Assembly: GCA_963709295.1 (NCBI GenBank)
Contig: CAVPVW010000008.1
Span: 372,001 to 436,000 of the forward strand
Reading direction: 5' to 3'
Length of the DNA: 64,000 nucleotides
DNA from: JBGPQJ01 sp963709295
GTDB taxonomy: Bacteria; Chloroflexota; Anaerolineae; Anaerolineales; Villigracilaceae
In this document: positions 43,567-53,229 of the stretch, piece by piece
How positions within the stretch are numbered: position 1 is the stretch's first letter
How the letters are laid out: every line of letters starts with the position of its first letter
Program-made: the position numbers and the translations under genes
The notes under the pieces: model-generated
Told to the model about the DNA's origin: nothing
Databases searched by the model: none
Seen by the model: the letters and a program-made list of their open reading frames with translations, nothing else

Positions 43567-44610
43567 TCAGGCCAATTTGAGCGTGAAGGCCGCCCGGCTG
43601 ACCCCCACCTCGACTTTGCGCCAGTTGGTCAGTGTTTTCGGCCCGAACGCGGATAATTCTTCGAGCTGGGATTCCTTCAGCGCTCCGAGCTGGCGCAGCA
43701 CCTCGAGGGTGACGATGGAACGGGCGCGCGACCCCTGGTCGCCGTCCGAGATCTTGAGCGCGATGCCCAGCGCGGGGGAGTCGGCTCCGAGCGCGCCGGG
43801 GAGCAGGCCAATGCCCTGGTAGCCCTCCGCGCCCCCCTTCGACACGATGCGCCCCTTCCCGACCTCCATCAGGCGCGTGTCGAATTCCCCGGGGCCGTCG
43901 ACCATGTCGGGGCACGCCATCATGGCCGAAGTGATGCGGCGGCAGGCTTCGGCACGGACCGTTGCAAGGTGGCGCGGGTCGCACAGGCGGGCAAAACTCA
44001 GCGCGGCGCTGCGCAGCGGCACGGCGAAGTTCGGGGCGGAGCAGCCGTCCACGCCCAGTTCGACCTTCTCCACAGGCACATCGGTCATGTCAGCAAAAGC
44101 CTGCAGGATGGACTCCTGGATGGGGTGGGAGAAAGCGATGTAATCCTGCGTGGGAAGGTTCCGCATTTTGGCGTGAGCCAGCATGCCGGTGTGTTTCCCG
44201 GAACAGTTGTGGCGGTAGGGCGTGGGCTTTTCGCCGCGAGATTTCATGGCCTCGGCGGTGGGTTCGTCGTAGGGATAATGCGCGCCGCACATCAGGTCGG
44301 CCTCGGTCACGCCGATCTTTTCCTGCATGCCGCGCACCACGGCAACGTGCTCGTCGGTGCCCGAGTGCGAGGCGCAGATCATAGCCACCTCGCGCGGAGT
44401 CAGCTTGAAATGGGCATCGCCGTCGCGTTCGATGAAGGGCAGCGCCTGGAACGGCTTGGCGGTGGACCGAAGATAGGTGATGACTTCCGGGTCGCCGTAG
44501 GAGGCCGTCAATTTTCCGTTCACATCCACCACCGCCACGGCGCCGAGGTGAAGCGATTCGACGATTCGCCCCCGCGTCAATGCCACGACGGGCTGGTAGG
44601 GAAACGACAT
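43567..44610 (-). CDS. Asparaginase II family protein
   Basis: 347 residues: VVALTRGRIVESLHLGAVAVV, YLRSTAKPFQALPF, ICASHSGTDEHV, RHNCSGKHTGMLAHAK, GVDGCSAPNFAVPL and CPDMVDGPGEFDTRLM are blocks of the Rhizobium-type asparaginase II family, unrelated to the E. coli enzyme. It hydrolyses asparagine to aspartate and ammonia. Its ATG overlaps the stop of the MBL gene (TAATG). Confidence 0.88.
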   Translation of the reverse strand: MSFPYQPVVALTRGRIVESLHLGAVAVVDVNGKLTASYGDPEVITYLRSTAKPFQALPFIERDGDAHFKLTPREVAMICASHSGTDEHVAVVRGMQEKIGVTEADLMCGAHYPYDEPTAEAMKSRGEKPTPYRHNCSGKHTGMLAHAKMRNLPTQDYIAFSHPIQESILQAFADMTDVPVEKVELGVDGCSAPNFAVPLRSAALSFARLCDPRHLATVRAEACRRITSAMMACPDMVDGPGEFDTRLMEVGKGRIVSKGGAEGYQGIGLLPGALGADSPALGIALKISDGDQGSRARSIVTLEVLRQLGALKESQLEELSAFGPKTLTNWRKVEVGVSRAAFTLKLA

Positions 44611-45472
44611 TATTCCTCGTCTCCTGCGGAACTGCTCGTGAGGTGATAGTGGCGGACGTAGTAACGGTTCAACCCGTACCGCAGGCGCTGGGCAAACTGC
44701 TTATGCCGCGAGGCAGGTGAGCGGATAGAAGCCAGAAGAGAGTTGATCAATTTTTCGGTCGCGGCGGGCGAAGCCTGCCGGTTGGCGAGCTTGTCCAGGT
44801 CCGAGTTGGCCTTCTTGATCAGTTCAAGCTGGTTGCGGATGACCGTTTCCGAGACGATTCCCCCCGGCTGCTGACGATGACCGAGCCGCGGTACGGCGCC
44901 TTGAGCAGCACCTCCAGCGATTCGATCCACGCCGGCAGGTTGGCATTCGCAAAGAACGGAGGCTGGCCCTTGAGCACCAGGTCGCCGATGAAGACGATGC
45001 GCTCCGAAGGCAGCACCACCCAGATCGCGCCCGCGCTGGGGCCGGCGTGATGCTCGAGCACGACCGGCACGTTGTTCCAGTGGATGACCATCTGTTCAGT
45101 GAACGTGATCTCGGGCAGCGCCCAGCGGATGGAGCCGATGCCGGGGATACGCTCCCAATCGGCGCCGGTCTCGTCGCCCTGGGCCTTGAAGGTGTTGGGG
45201 CGGCTGCGGAAGACCTGCGCGGTGGTCTCGTGGGCGATGACCGTGCAGTCCATGGCGCGCGCGCCGAGCGTCCGGTCGGGGTGGGAGTCGAGGTTGACCA
45301 GCACCCGCTCCACGCCGCCGCCCAGGTTGAGCAGCGCGGCGCGCCAGGCGCGCCCGTCCTCCGGAGCGGGAGGCGCATCGATCTGGATCAACCCGTGAGG
45401 CAGGTTGATCGCTCCCAGCGTGACCCCGGCATAACCGTCTTCCAAATAAATATTTTCAGCAAGTTCCTGCAT
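44610..45472 (-). CDS. MBL-fold hydrolase, frame-disrupted, atypical metal motif
   Basis: About 287 residues. The first part (45472-44819) has IQIDAPPAPEDGRAWR, VLVNLDSHPDRTLGAR, HHAGPSAGAIWVVLPSERIV and FIGDLVLKG. The usual HXHXDH is replaced by DSHPDR, so metal binding may differ. The frame breaks in a run of six C at 44860-44865; adding one base joins IVSSRGGIVSETVIRNQLEL and a helical C-terminal domain ending SSSAGDEE at 44610. Function unknown. Confidence 0.75.
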
Positions 45473-45527
45473 GATTACTCCTGTAAATGATTTCCCGGGC
45501 AGACACTCGCTTCACCCGGGGGAAATG

Positions 45528-47594
45528 TCAATCATCAAACGCCACAGGCAGGGTCAGGATGAATTTGGACCCCTTGCCCACCTGGCTTTCGACCCAGATG
45601 TCCCCGTTGTGCGCTTCGACCGCCAGCCGGCAGAACGCCAGCCCCACGCCGAATCCGCGCGGGCTGCCCTGGCGCTTGACGCGCGTGTACTTGTCGAAGA
45701 TGCGTCCCTGTTCCTCGATCGGAATGCCCAGACCAAAATCCTGCACCCAGAAGCGCACCCATTCCCCGTCCAGGTCGGCGCCGGCGATAATCTCGTTCTC
45801 GGCGGGAGTGTACTTGCTGGCATTCTCGAGCAGGTTGATCAGCACGCGGCGGATCATGTCCGTGTCCACCAGCACGCGCGGCAGGTCCGGAGCGATATTG
45901 GTGCTCAGCACCTGCTGCCGGCTGTCGGTGATGGCCCGCACGGCTTTGATCGCATCTCCGATCAGTTCCGACACGGAGGCGGGCTGCATTTCACCCAGAG
46001 GCTGACCCGCTTCGAGGCGGTTGATATCCAGCAGGGAGGTGATCAGACGCTGGATGCGGTCGATGGAATGCTGGGCGATGGCCATGACTGAGGCGGCCAA
46101 CTCGGCCTCCTCAGGTGGGAACATCGAGTTGAGGATTTCCATGCTCGAGACGATGTTGGCCAGCGGGGAACGCAGGTCGTGATAGATCATCGCCGCCAGA
46201 TCGTTGCGCAGCGTGTCCAGCTCCTTGCGGGTGGTGATGTCGCGCAGGATCCACTGGATGGATTCGATGTCGTTGAACGCCACCCGGCGCGCCTGCACCT
46301 CCACCGGTGTGATGGTTCCGCCCTTGCTGCGCACCTCGGATTCATACGACACCGGGAACTGGCGCAGCAGTTCGAAGCCGATGCCGGTCTTCTCCATGTT
46401 GATGGTGTGGATCTGGCTGATCTTCATGGCGCGCAGTTCTTCGTTGCTGCAACCGGTGATGCCCACCGCCTGCCGGTTGACCTCGGTGACGTTGCCGTCC
46501 CAGTCGGTGATCATGATCGGGTCGACGCTGTCGTCGAACAGGTCGCGGTAACGCTGGTGCGCGGTCTGCAGCCGCTCGAAGAGCTGGGCATTCTGGATGG
46601 TGGAGCCCGCCATGCTGCCGATGCCCTGCAGCACGAGCAGCGCATCGCCGTCGAAGGACTTGGAAATGGGGTTGATGGCCTCCAGCACGCCAATCAGCTG
46701 GCCCTGGTAATGGATCGGCGCCGCCGCGACCGCGCGCACGATCACACCGGGAATCTGGTCGCTCGGGGAGTAGCGGGGGTCCTGCGAGGCAGCTGGGATG
46801 ATCACCCCTTTTCCATCCTGCGCTACCCAGCCCACGAATCCCTGCCCGGGAGGGATTTGCCGGCCGACGATCATGAGCGCGTTCTCGCCGGTCGCGGCGC
46901 GATAGGTGAACCCTCCGCCCGACGGGTCGGCCATGGCCATGGCGACGATCTTCACCTGTAGGGCCTGCATGGTCTCGTTGAGGATCTGCTGCAGCACGTC
47001 CCCCAGCCGCAGGGACGAGTTGATGGCCATCGCCCCTTCGGCCAGCGCGGTCATGACCCGCGCCTGGCGCTGGCTTTCGGCGTAGAGGCGCGCGTTGAGC
47101 ACAGCGATTCCGGCCTGGTCGGCGATGGCCTGCGCCAGCGCAAACAATTCATCGTCGAAAGCCTTGGGCTTGGAATGGACCAGCGTCATCACCCCGACCA
47201 GCTTATCGCGCGCCAGCAGCGGGATGCAGATGGCAGATTTCGCCCCGCTCTGGTCGGCGGCATCGTCGGGGCGGCGCAGCCAGCGATCGTCCTTGCTGGT
47301 GTCCTCCAGCAGCGCCCCCTTGCGGTTGCGCACCACCCACCCTGCCAGCCCGCGATCGACGGTATCCTTCAACTGCTGGGGCGTGCTTTCTTTAATCTCG
47401 GTGCCGTAGACGATGGCCGAATCCACTGGTTTCTCGTTGTCGTCGAGCACGATGATCGTGGCACGCTCGCTGCCCACGGTCTTCAGCGTGGCAAACAGCA
47501 GGCGTGTCAGCACCACTTTGAGGTCCAGTTGGGTGGCGACCTCGCGGCTGACCTGGTAGAGCAGCTCAACGGTCGAACGTTCGTCCTTCGGCAT
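45528..47594 (-). CDS. Cytoplasmic histidine kinase, GAF-GAF-PAS-HisKA-HATPase
   Basis: 688 residues with no membrane segment. GAF 1 (about 20-170, GLAGWVVRNRKGALLEDTS), GAF 2 (about 190-345, GFVGWVAQDGKGVIIPAAS), PAS (about 350-465), HisKA with the phospho-accepting His in MIYHDLRSPLANIVSSMEIL, and HATPase with NLLENASKYTP, DFGLGIP and GFGVGLAFC. No response regulator is adjacent, so it is an orphan kinase. The signal is likely a small soluble ligand or redox state. Confidence 0.93.
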   Translation of the reverse strand: MPKDERSTVELLYQVSREVATQLDLKVVLTRLLFATLKTVGSERATIIVLDDNEKPVDSAIVYGTEIKESTPQQLKDTVDRGLAGWVVRNRKGALLEDTSKDDRWLRRPDDAADQSGAKSAICIPLLARDKLVGVMTLVHSKPKAFDDELFALAQAIADQAGIAVLNARLYAESQRQARVMTALAEGAMAINSSLRLGDVLQQILNETMQALQVKIVAMAMADPSGGGFTYRAATGENALMIVGRQIPPGQGFVGWVAQDGKGVIIPAASQDPRYSPSDQIPGVIVRAVAAAPIHYQGQLIGVLEAINPISKSFDGDALLVLQGIGSMAGSTIQNAQLFERLQTAHQRYRDLFDDSVDPIMITDWDGNVTEVNRQAVGITGCSNEELRAMKISQIHTINMEKTGIGFELLRQFPVSYESEVRSKGGTITPVEVQARRVAFNDIESIQWILRDITTRKELDTLRNDLAAMIYHDLRSPLANIVSSMEILNSMFPPEEAELAASVMAIAQHSIDRIQRLITSLLDINRLEAGQPLGEMQPASVSELIGDAIKAVRAITDSRQQVLSTNIAPDLPRVLVDTDMIRRVLINLLENASKYTPAENEIIAGADLDGEWVRFWVQDFGLGIPIEEQGRIFDKYTRVKRQGSPRGFGVGLAFCRLAVEAHNGDIWVESQVGKGSKFILTLPVAFDD

Positions 47595-47747
47595 GTGTCC
47601 TCGGTCTTACTATACAGGTTCCAACATCCGCCGGTCATCCCCAAAAAGGTGGATTTCGGGCGGGATTACGGGAAAAATTCCGGTTTCAGTATAGCACAAG
47701 TGCCAAAATCAGCCAGTTTTTAAGCGGGAGAGGGTAAAATTGGCATC

Positions 47748-47873
47748 ATGGAGAGTTCTGAATCCCTTTCGAAAAACATGCTTTTTTCCTGCGGTGTGTT
47801 GTTCCTGACCGCTGCGCTGGTCCTCAGCCTGACCCTGGCAGGCGCGGCCCTGTTCGTCGTGCTGGGGGGCTGA
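47748..47873 (+). CDS. 41-residue single-helix membrane protein
   Basis: MESSESLSKNMLFSCGVLFL is followed by more hydrophobic residues, giving one helix that runs to the C-terminal GG. Its stop overlaps the start of the HAD gene (TGATG), which supports translation. No family recognised. Confidence 0.5.
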   Translation: MESSESLSKNMLFSCGVLFLTAALVLSLTLAGAALFVVLGG

Positions 47874-48619
47874 TGCCGCTGGACGTGGGGCGCATCCAGG
47901 CCCTGTGCTTCGACGTGGACGGGACGTTGAGCGACACCGACGACCTTTTCGTTGATACCGTCAAACGACTTTTGAAACCGCTGGACGTGTTCCCCTTTTT
48001 GGAGAGGGAGCGTATCGCCCGGCGGTTTGTCATGTGGGCGGAGGCGCCCGGGAATGCCGTGCTGGGCTACGCCGACCGGCTGGGGATCGACGATGAGGCC
48101 ATCGCCCTGGTGGAATGGCTCCAGCGGCACCGCCCCTGCCGGCCGAAGACGTTCCAGCTGCGCCGCTGGCGTCGTGCCAGCGGCATGGCGCACGGGCGGC
48201 ACGAAGCCGCCCGGCTGATCTCAGGTGTGGCTGAAATGCTCGATGAACTGGACGGGCATTACCCGATGTCGGTGGTCAGCGCGCGGGACGTTAAATCCAC
48301 TCACATGTTCATTGACCGATTCGACTTATCACGCCATTTCAACTGTGTCGCCACCGCGCTGACCTGCGAACACACCAAGCCTTATCCCGATCCCATACTC
48401 TGGGCGGCCGGGAAGATGGGCGTCGCGCCGGAGAACTGCCTGATGATCGGCGACACGACGGTGGACATCCGTGCCGGCCGCTCCGCTGGCGCGCAGACAG
48501 TAGGTGTGCTGTGCGGTTTCGGCGAGGAAGGCGAGCTGCGCCGCATGGGTGCGGACGAGATTCTGAAATCCACGGCGGAGTTGGGGAGAGTGCTGAAGGG
48601 AACAGCTAATGGATATTAG
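47873..48619 (+). CDS. HAD-superfamily hydrolase
   Basis: 248 residues. Motif I is CFDVDGTLSDTDDLFVDTVK, motif II is MSVVSARD, the Lys is in CEHTKPYPDPILWAAGKMG and motif IV is CLMIGDTTVDIRAGRSAG. It is of the phosphoglycolate phosphatase type; the substrate is not determined. It is coupled to the 41-residue membrane protein. Confidence 0.9.
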   Translation: MPLDVGRIQALCFDVDGTLSDTDDLFVDTVKRLLKPLDVFPFLERERIARRFVMWAEAPGNAVLGYADRLGIDDEAIALVEWLQRHRPCRPKTFQLRRWRRASGMAHGRHEAARLISGVAEMLDELDGHYPMSVVSARDVKSTHMFIDRFDLSRHFNCVATALTCEHTKPYPDPILWAAGKMGVAPENCLMIGDTTVDIRAGRSAGAQTVGVLCGFGEEGELRRMGADEILKSTAELGRVLKGTANGY

Positions 48620-48794
48620 AGAGTAGAGATTAGTAGTGTGCTCGGCGAAGGTCTTTGCCGAGAATTGACCGAGGGTCTCAAGTGATGCGGCATGATTCAA
48701 GATAGAGACCCACAGTCAAAATCTAGGCGGGATCGTAAGACCCACACTCAGCAAACTGGGTGGCGCGTAGAATAATGACGGGAGAATGTGATTC

Positions 48795-49796
48795 GTGGAT
48801 CTCGAGCTGCTGGAAAAGCTGTTAGGGAAGGCCATTGCAGATCGCCGGGAATTGTTCGACGCCCGGCATGAGGCAGCCTTCCGGCTTTTTAACGGTTTTA
48901 CTGAAGGCTGTGCGGCGCTGGCTGTTGACCTGTATGCGACGACTGCGGTCTTTCACGACTATTCTGATCCTCCACAACAAGGTTCCCCATTAGTCCAGGC
49001 GGCCCAGGAAATACTCCGGGCGCACCTGCCGTGGCTCCGTGCAGGAGTGCTCAAAATACGGAACAGCCCTCGCGCCGATGAAAGGCAGGGGCGTGTGTTG
49101 TTTGGGACGGCTCCGGATTCCCGGGTGCGGGAAGATGGGGTCTGGTATGCGATCGATGTGTGTCTCAATCGAGACGCCAGTCTTTATCTTGATACGCGGA
49201 ATCTTCGGCAGTGGGCAGGCAACCAACTGCGAGGTAAAACGGTTTTGAATACGTTTGCCTACACAGGGAGCCTGGGAGTGGCCGCTCAAGCTGGCGGGGC
49301 GACACGGGTGGTCCATCTGGAACGCAATCGGAAGTTCTTGAATGTAGCCAAGACATCCTACACCCTGAACGGGTTTGCGATACGGAAATCGGATTTTCTG
49401 GCCGGCGATTTTTGGACGGAAGTCAGCCGGCTGAAGCGGTCTGGGGACGGGTTTGACTGCGTTTTTCTGGACCCGCCGCTCTTTGCCCAGACCTCGAAAG
49501 GGGTGGTGGATTTGGTCCACGAGAGCGCCCGGGTCATCAACAAGGTGCGGCCGCTGATCAATGATGGAGGGTATTTGGTGACGATCAACAATGCCATGTA
49601 TGTGAGCGGGCGGGAGTATATGGAGATTTTGGAGCGTTTGTGTGGGGATGGATATTTGAGTGTGAAGGAATTGATACCGGTTCCTGCGGATTTCATAGGG
49701 TATGCTGCGACACAGGTCGGGGAAGTGATTGCCGACCCTGCGCCATTCAACCATGCGACGAAGATAGCGGTATTGGGAGTACGACGTAAAAAATAG
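48795..49796 (+). CDS. Class I SAM-dependent rRNA methyltransferase, RlmI/RlmK-like
   Basis: 333 residues. FDARHEAAFRLFNGFTEG is the N-terminal block, GVWYAIDVCLNRDASLYLDT precedes motif I (TVLNTFAYTGSLGVAAQAGG), and FDCVFLDPPLFAQTSKGVVD is the DPP(L/F) catalytic motif. Members methylate 23S rRNA cytosine or guanine. The 175-base gap before it shows only a weak stem-loop (CTCGGC/GCCGAG near 48640). Confidence 0.85.
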   Translation: MDLELLEKLLGKAIADRRELFDARHEAAFRLFNGFTEGCAALAVDLYATTAVFHDYSDPPQQGSPLVQAAQEILRAHLPWLRAGVLKIRNSPRADERQGRVLFGTAPDSRVREDGVWYAIDVCLNRDASLYLDTRNLRQWAGNQLRGKTVLNTFAYTGSLGVAAQAGGATRVVHLERNRKFLNVAKTSYTLNGFAIRKSDFLAGDFWTEVSRLKRSGDGFDCVFLDPPLFAQTSKGVVDLVHESARVINKVRPLINDGGYLVTINNAMYVSGREYMEILERLCGDGYLSVKELIPVPADFIGYAATQVGEVIADPAPFNHATKIAVLGVRRKK

Positions 49797-49816
49797 TAAA
49801 AAGAAAGCTGCCCAAA

Positions 49817-51292
49817 ATGCCACAAGAAAATGCACCCACCTCTGAAAAAAACCTGGACCCACAGGATTGGGAATCCATGCGGGCGCTCGCCCATCGCATG
49901 GTGGACGATATGATCGATTACACGAGAACGGTCCGGGAGCGCCCGCCGTGGCAGCATGCGCCTGCCGAGGTCAAATCCTATTTTGAGGGACCCCTGCCGG
50001 TCGACCCGCAAGCGCCGGAGGAGATCTACCGGGATTTCCTGGAGTACATCCGACCGTATCCGATCGGCAACATCCACCCGCGCTTTTGGGGCTGGGTCTT
50101 CGGCACCGGGACGGTCATGGGCGTGTTGGCCGACCTGCTGGCCGCTTCGATGAACACCAACAGCGGGGACATGTCCTATCACAGCGCTCTTTATGTCGAA
50201 CACCAGGTCCTGAACTGGCTTAAGGAGATGCTGGGCTACCCGGCTTCAGCCAGCGGCCTGCTGACCAGCGGCTGCTCGGCAGCCAATCTGATCGGCCTGA
50301 CCGTTGCGCGCAACTCGCGTGCCGGCTTTGACCTGCGTCAGCAGGGCTTGCGCGCTGCTCCCCGCCAGATGACGTTGTACGCATCCCAGGAGATCCACAG
50401 CTCCATCCAGAAAGCGGCCGAGCTGCTCGGCTTGGGGAGCCAGGCGCTGCGCCTGTTGCCGGTCGACGGGCAATTCCGCATGGACGTCCGCGCGCTGGAG
50501 GCTGCCATTGCCCGTGATCGCGCGGACGGGAACCAGCCCTTCTGCGTGGTCGGCGCGGCGGGGACCACCAACACCGGGGCTGTCGATGACCTGGAAGCGC
50601 TGGCCGACCTCTGTGAGCGGGAAGACCTCTGGCTTCACGTCGACGGGGCTTTCGGTATCTGGGCTGCCCTGGCACCCTCGGCCAAACATCTGGTTGCCGG
50701 GCTGGAAAGGGCGGACTCGCTCGCTTTTGACCTGCACAAATGGATGTACATGCCCTACGAAATCGGTTGCGTGCTTGTGCGCCACGAGCGCGAGCACCGC
50801 GAAACCTTCTCGCTGACACCCGCCTACCTGGCTCACGGGGATGGCGAGCGCGGCCTGTCCGGCCGCGACGTCCCCTACCTGACCGATTATGATTTTCTGC
50901 TCTCGAGGCAGTTCCGGGCGCTGAAAGCGTGGATGTCGCTCAAGGAACACGGCATTGACCGGTATGGCAGCATGATCGAGCAGAACATCGACCAGGCCCG
51001 CTACCTGGGCGGATTGGTGGAAGCCACCCCCGAGCTGGAACTGGTCACCCCGGTCACGCTTAACGTCGTCTGCTTTCGTTATGTCCGGCCCGGTCTGGAT
51101 AACGCTGCGCTGGACGTGCTCAACCGGCGCATCCTGGAGGAGCTGCAGGAAAGCGGCCTCGCGGTGCCCTCTGGTACCACCCTTCTGGGCAAGTTTGTCC
51201 TGCATGTGGCCAACACCAACCATCGCACCCGCCGGGATGATTTTGATTTCCTGGTGAGGGAGGTGGTACGATTAGGGAAGAGCTTGAACTAA
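49817..51292 (+). CDS. Group II PLP-dependent amino-acid decarboxylase
   Basis: 491 residues of the aromatic-amino-acid/glutamate decarboxylase fold. Signatures are RPYPIGNIHPRFWGWVFGTG, TSGCSAANLIGLTVAR, ASQEIHSSIQKAAELLG, GAAGTTNTGAVDDLEALADL, LHVDGAFG and the PLP Lys in SLAFDLHKWMYMPYEIG. It probably decarboxylates an aromatic or other amino acid; substrate not resolved. Confidence 0.92.
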   Translation: MPQENAPTSEKNLDPQDWESMRALAHRMVDDMIDYTRTVRERPPWQHAPAEVKSYFEGPLPVDPQAPEEIYRDFLEYIRPYPIGNIHPRFWGWVFGTGTVMGVLADLLAASMNTNSGDMSYHSALYVEHQVLNWLKEMLGYPASASGLLTSGCSAANLIGLTVARNSRAGFDLRQQGLRAAPRQMTLYASQEIHSSIQKAAELLGLGSQALRLLPVDGQFRMDVRALEAAIARDRADGNQPFCVVGAAGTTNTGAVDDLEALADLCEREDLWLHVDGAFGIWAALAPSAKHLVAGLERADSLAFDLHKWMYMPYEIGCVLVRHEREHRETFSLTPAYLAHGDGERGLSGRDVPYLTDYDFLLSRQFRALKAWMSLKEHGIDRYGSMIEQNIDQARYLGGLVEATPELELVTPVTLNVVCFRYVRPGLDNAALDVLNRRILEELQESGLAVPSGTTLLGKFVLHVANTNHRTRRDDFDFLVREVVRLGKSLN

Positions 51293-51332
51293 ATCCGATC
51301 GCAATCTGCAAAAAGAAAGAGACAGTGACATT

Positions 51333-51824
51333 ATGGATGCGAATGCCTTTCGTCATTTCTACGACTATCACTTTGCAGAAAACCGCAAGATATGGGATAG
51401 TTACGTCACCCAACTTACTCATGAGCAGTTCACGAAAGACGCAGGGTATTCTCACGGATCTGTTCGAGACCTACTCGTTCATCTCATGGACGTGGATGAA
51501 GTCTGGTTCAGCGAACTGCAGGGCATCGAACCTTCAGAGCCAATTCCTCCCGCCAACGTTGACGATCGGGGAACCATCCGCGCGCATTGGGACAGTGTTG
51601 AGCAAAGTATGCGCAATTATCTAGAGGCATTGCAGGACGGGATGTTGTTCGATAAACCGATAAAAGAACCGGAAGAAGACAAAGACCTTATCGTGTGGCA
51701 GGTACTTCTCCATGTCGTTAACCACGGTACGGATCATCGCGCACAGCTTCTCAGATTATTGAACGACCTGGGAGTCAAAACCACATCTCAAGATTACATC
51801 TTCTACGTCTATGATCATATGTAG
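51333..51824 (+). CDS. DinB-family protein
   Basis: 163 residues, four-helix-bundle pattern with His ligands in VRDLLVHLMDVDEVWF and WQVLLHVVNHGTDHRAQLLR, the DinB/YfiT metal site. Members include thiol transferases; many have no assigned role. No clear operon partner. Confidence 0.88.
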   Translation: MDANAFRHFYDYHFAENRKIWDSYVTQLTHEQFTKDAGYSHGSVRDLLVHLMDVDEVWFSELQGIEPSEPIPPANVDDRGTIRAHWDSVEQSMRNYLEALQDGMLFDKPIKEPEEDKDLIVWQVLLHVVNHGTDHRAQLLRLLNDLGVKTTSQDYIFYVYDHM

Positions 51825-51921
51825 TTGTTATTAATTGAACCTTTGCACAAGCACAACGGGAACTCTGCTGCGCTTAGCCGTACACCAAGCGAGAATCAGA
51901 TAAATAGTCTATCTTTAGGAA

Positions 51922-53229
51922 ATGAGAACATCCCCAATGGCTGAAACCACTGCTGCTCAGCAACAAATCGAGCGGGATTACCGATGGAATTTTGCGGTCA
52001 ATGCACTGGATGGGACCACCTTCTGGTTCGGGATGAGTTTTATCTCAGCCTCCATCATCCTACCCTTGTACGTCAGCCATTTCACGGCGAATCCCCTGTT
52101 GATCGGGCTGATCGCTTTTTTCTCCACGGCTGGCTATCTCTTGCCACAGCTCTTCACATCAAATGCCGTTGAGCGCGCACCCAGAAAAAAGTACTTCCCG
52201 GTGAACATCGGATTCTTTCTCGAACGCCTCCCCATTATCCTGCTGGTCCCATCCACCTATTTTCTGGCCGTCAGCCAGCCGGTTGCGGCTCTTGCTGCAT
52301 TCTTTCTTCTGTATGCGTGGCATACCTTTGGAGCCGGATTGATCATTGTAGGCTGGCAGGATATGATCGCGAAAATCATCCCGGTGGAGAGGCGCGGGCG
52401 ATTCTTCGGCATCACCAATTTTGCCGGGAATACCGCCGGCATCCTGGGAGCCCTGGCCGTCCCTTTTGTGCTGAATAACTATGCCTTTCCGATGGGATAT
52501 GTCATTTCCTTCTCGATTGCCGCCGCCCTGATCGTCGTATCCTGGGTGTTTCTTGCCCTCACCCGCGAACCGGCTGTCCACAGCGCCAAACCGCGGGTCT
52601 CTCAAACAGACTATATGCGCTCCCTACCGGAAATCCTGCGCAGAGATCGAAACTTTCGCATGTATCTACTGTCACAGGTCATCTTTTCGTTGAGCGGAAT
52701 GGCTACGGGTTTCCTGGTGGTCTATGCGGTGCAGACCTGGCATCTGTCAGACGCGCAGGCTGGCGGTTTTATCATTGCATTGCAGATCGGGCTGGCTTTG
52801 TCGAATCTTTTCTTCGGCTTCCTCGCCGATCGCAAAGGTCATAAACTTAATCTGGAGATCGGCACGGCTTTGATCATCCTTTCGCTCGTGTTGGCATTGG
52901 TTGCCCCAAGCCCGTGGTGGTTTTTTGCCATCTTTTTCATACGTGGCGCAGTCAATGCAGCAGGTTTCATATCCGGGATTTCCATTGTCTATGAATTTAC
53001 CGACGCAGAAAACCGCCCCACCTACATTGGCCTGGCGAATACCATTCCAGGCGTCGCTGCGGCCTTCGCGCCTTTGATCGGCGGCTGGCTGGTCGGCTCT
53101 GTCAGTTACCAGGCGATGTTTATCACCGCCGCAGCCATAGCGTTGACGAGCTGGGTCTTGATTCGATTTGCAGTAACTGAACCGCGTGACTACTCCCCAC
53201 GCATCACTGCGGGGGCTTCCAGGGCATAG
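51922..53229 (+). CDS. MFS transporter, C-terminus rewritten by a mobile element
   Basis: 435 residues with twelve hydrophobic helices; FWFGMSFISASIILPLYVSH, RRGRFFGITNFAGNTAGILG and GLANTIPGVAAAFAPLIGGW are MFS-type blocks. Substrate unknown. The last codons (from about 53195) lie inside the terminal hairpin of the IS605-type element, so the end DYSPRITAGASRA probably replaces the original C-terminus. Confidence 0.88.
   Translation: MRTSPMAETTAAQQQIERDYRWNFAVNALDGTTFWFGMSFISASIILPLYVSHFTANPLLIGLIAFFSTAGYLLPQLFTSNAVERAPRKKYFPVNIGFFLERLPIILLVPSTYFLAVSQPVAALAAFFLLYAWHTFGAGLIIVGWQDMIAKIIPVERRGRFFGITNFAGNTAGILGALAVPFVLNNYAFPMGYVISFSIAAALIVVSWVFLALTREPAVHSAKPRVSQTDYMRSLPEILRRDRNFRMYLLSQVIFSLSGMATGFLVVYAVQTWHLSDAQAGGFIIALQIGLALSNLFFGFLADRKGHKLNLEIGTALIILSLVLALVAPSPWWFFAIFFIRGAVNAAGFISGISIVYEFTDAENRPTYIGLANTIPGVAAAFAPLIGGWLVGSVSYQAMFITAAAIALTSWVLIRFAVTEPRDYSPRITAGASRA
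53195..53214. repeat. Right-end hairpin of the IS605-type element
   Basis: CCCC-AC-GCA-tcac-TGC-GGGG forms an imperfect stem overlapping the tnpB stop and the MFS 3' end, where IS605 elements carry their right-end recognition hairpin. Confidence 0.55.

Noticed and set aside
48620..48794. Possible small RNA or tRNA
   Set aside because: Only one weak stem-loop; no cloverleaf or conserved tRNA boxes.
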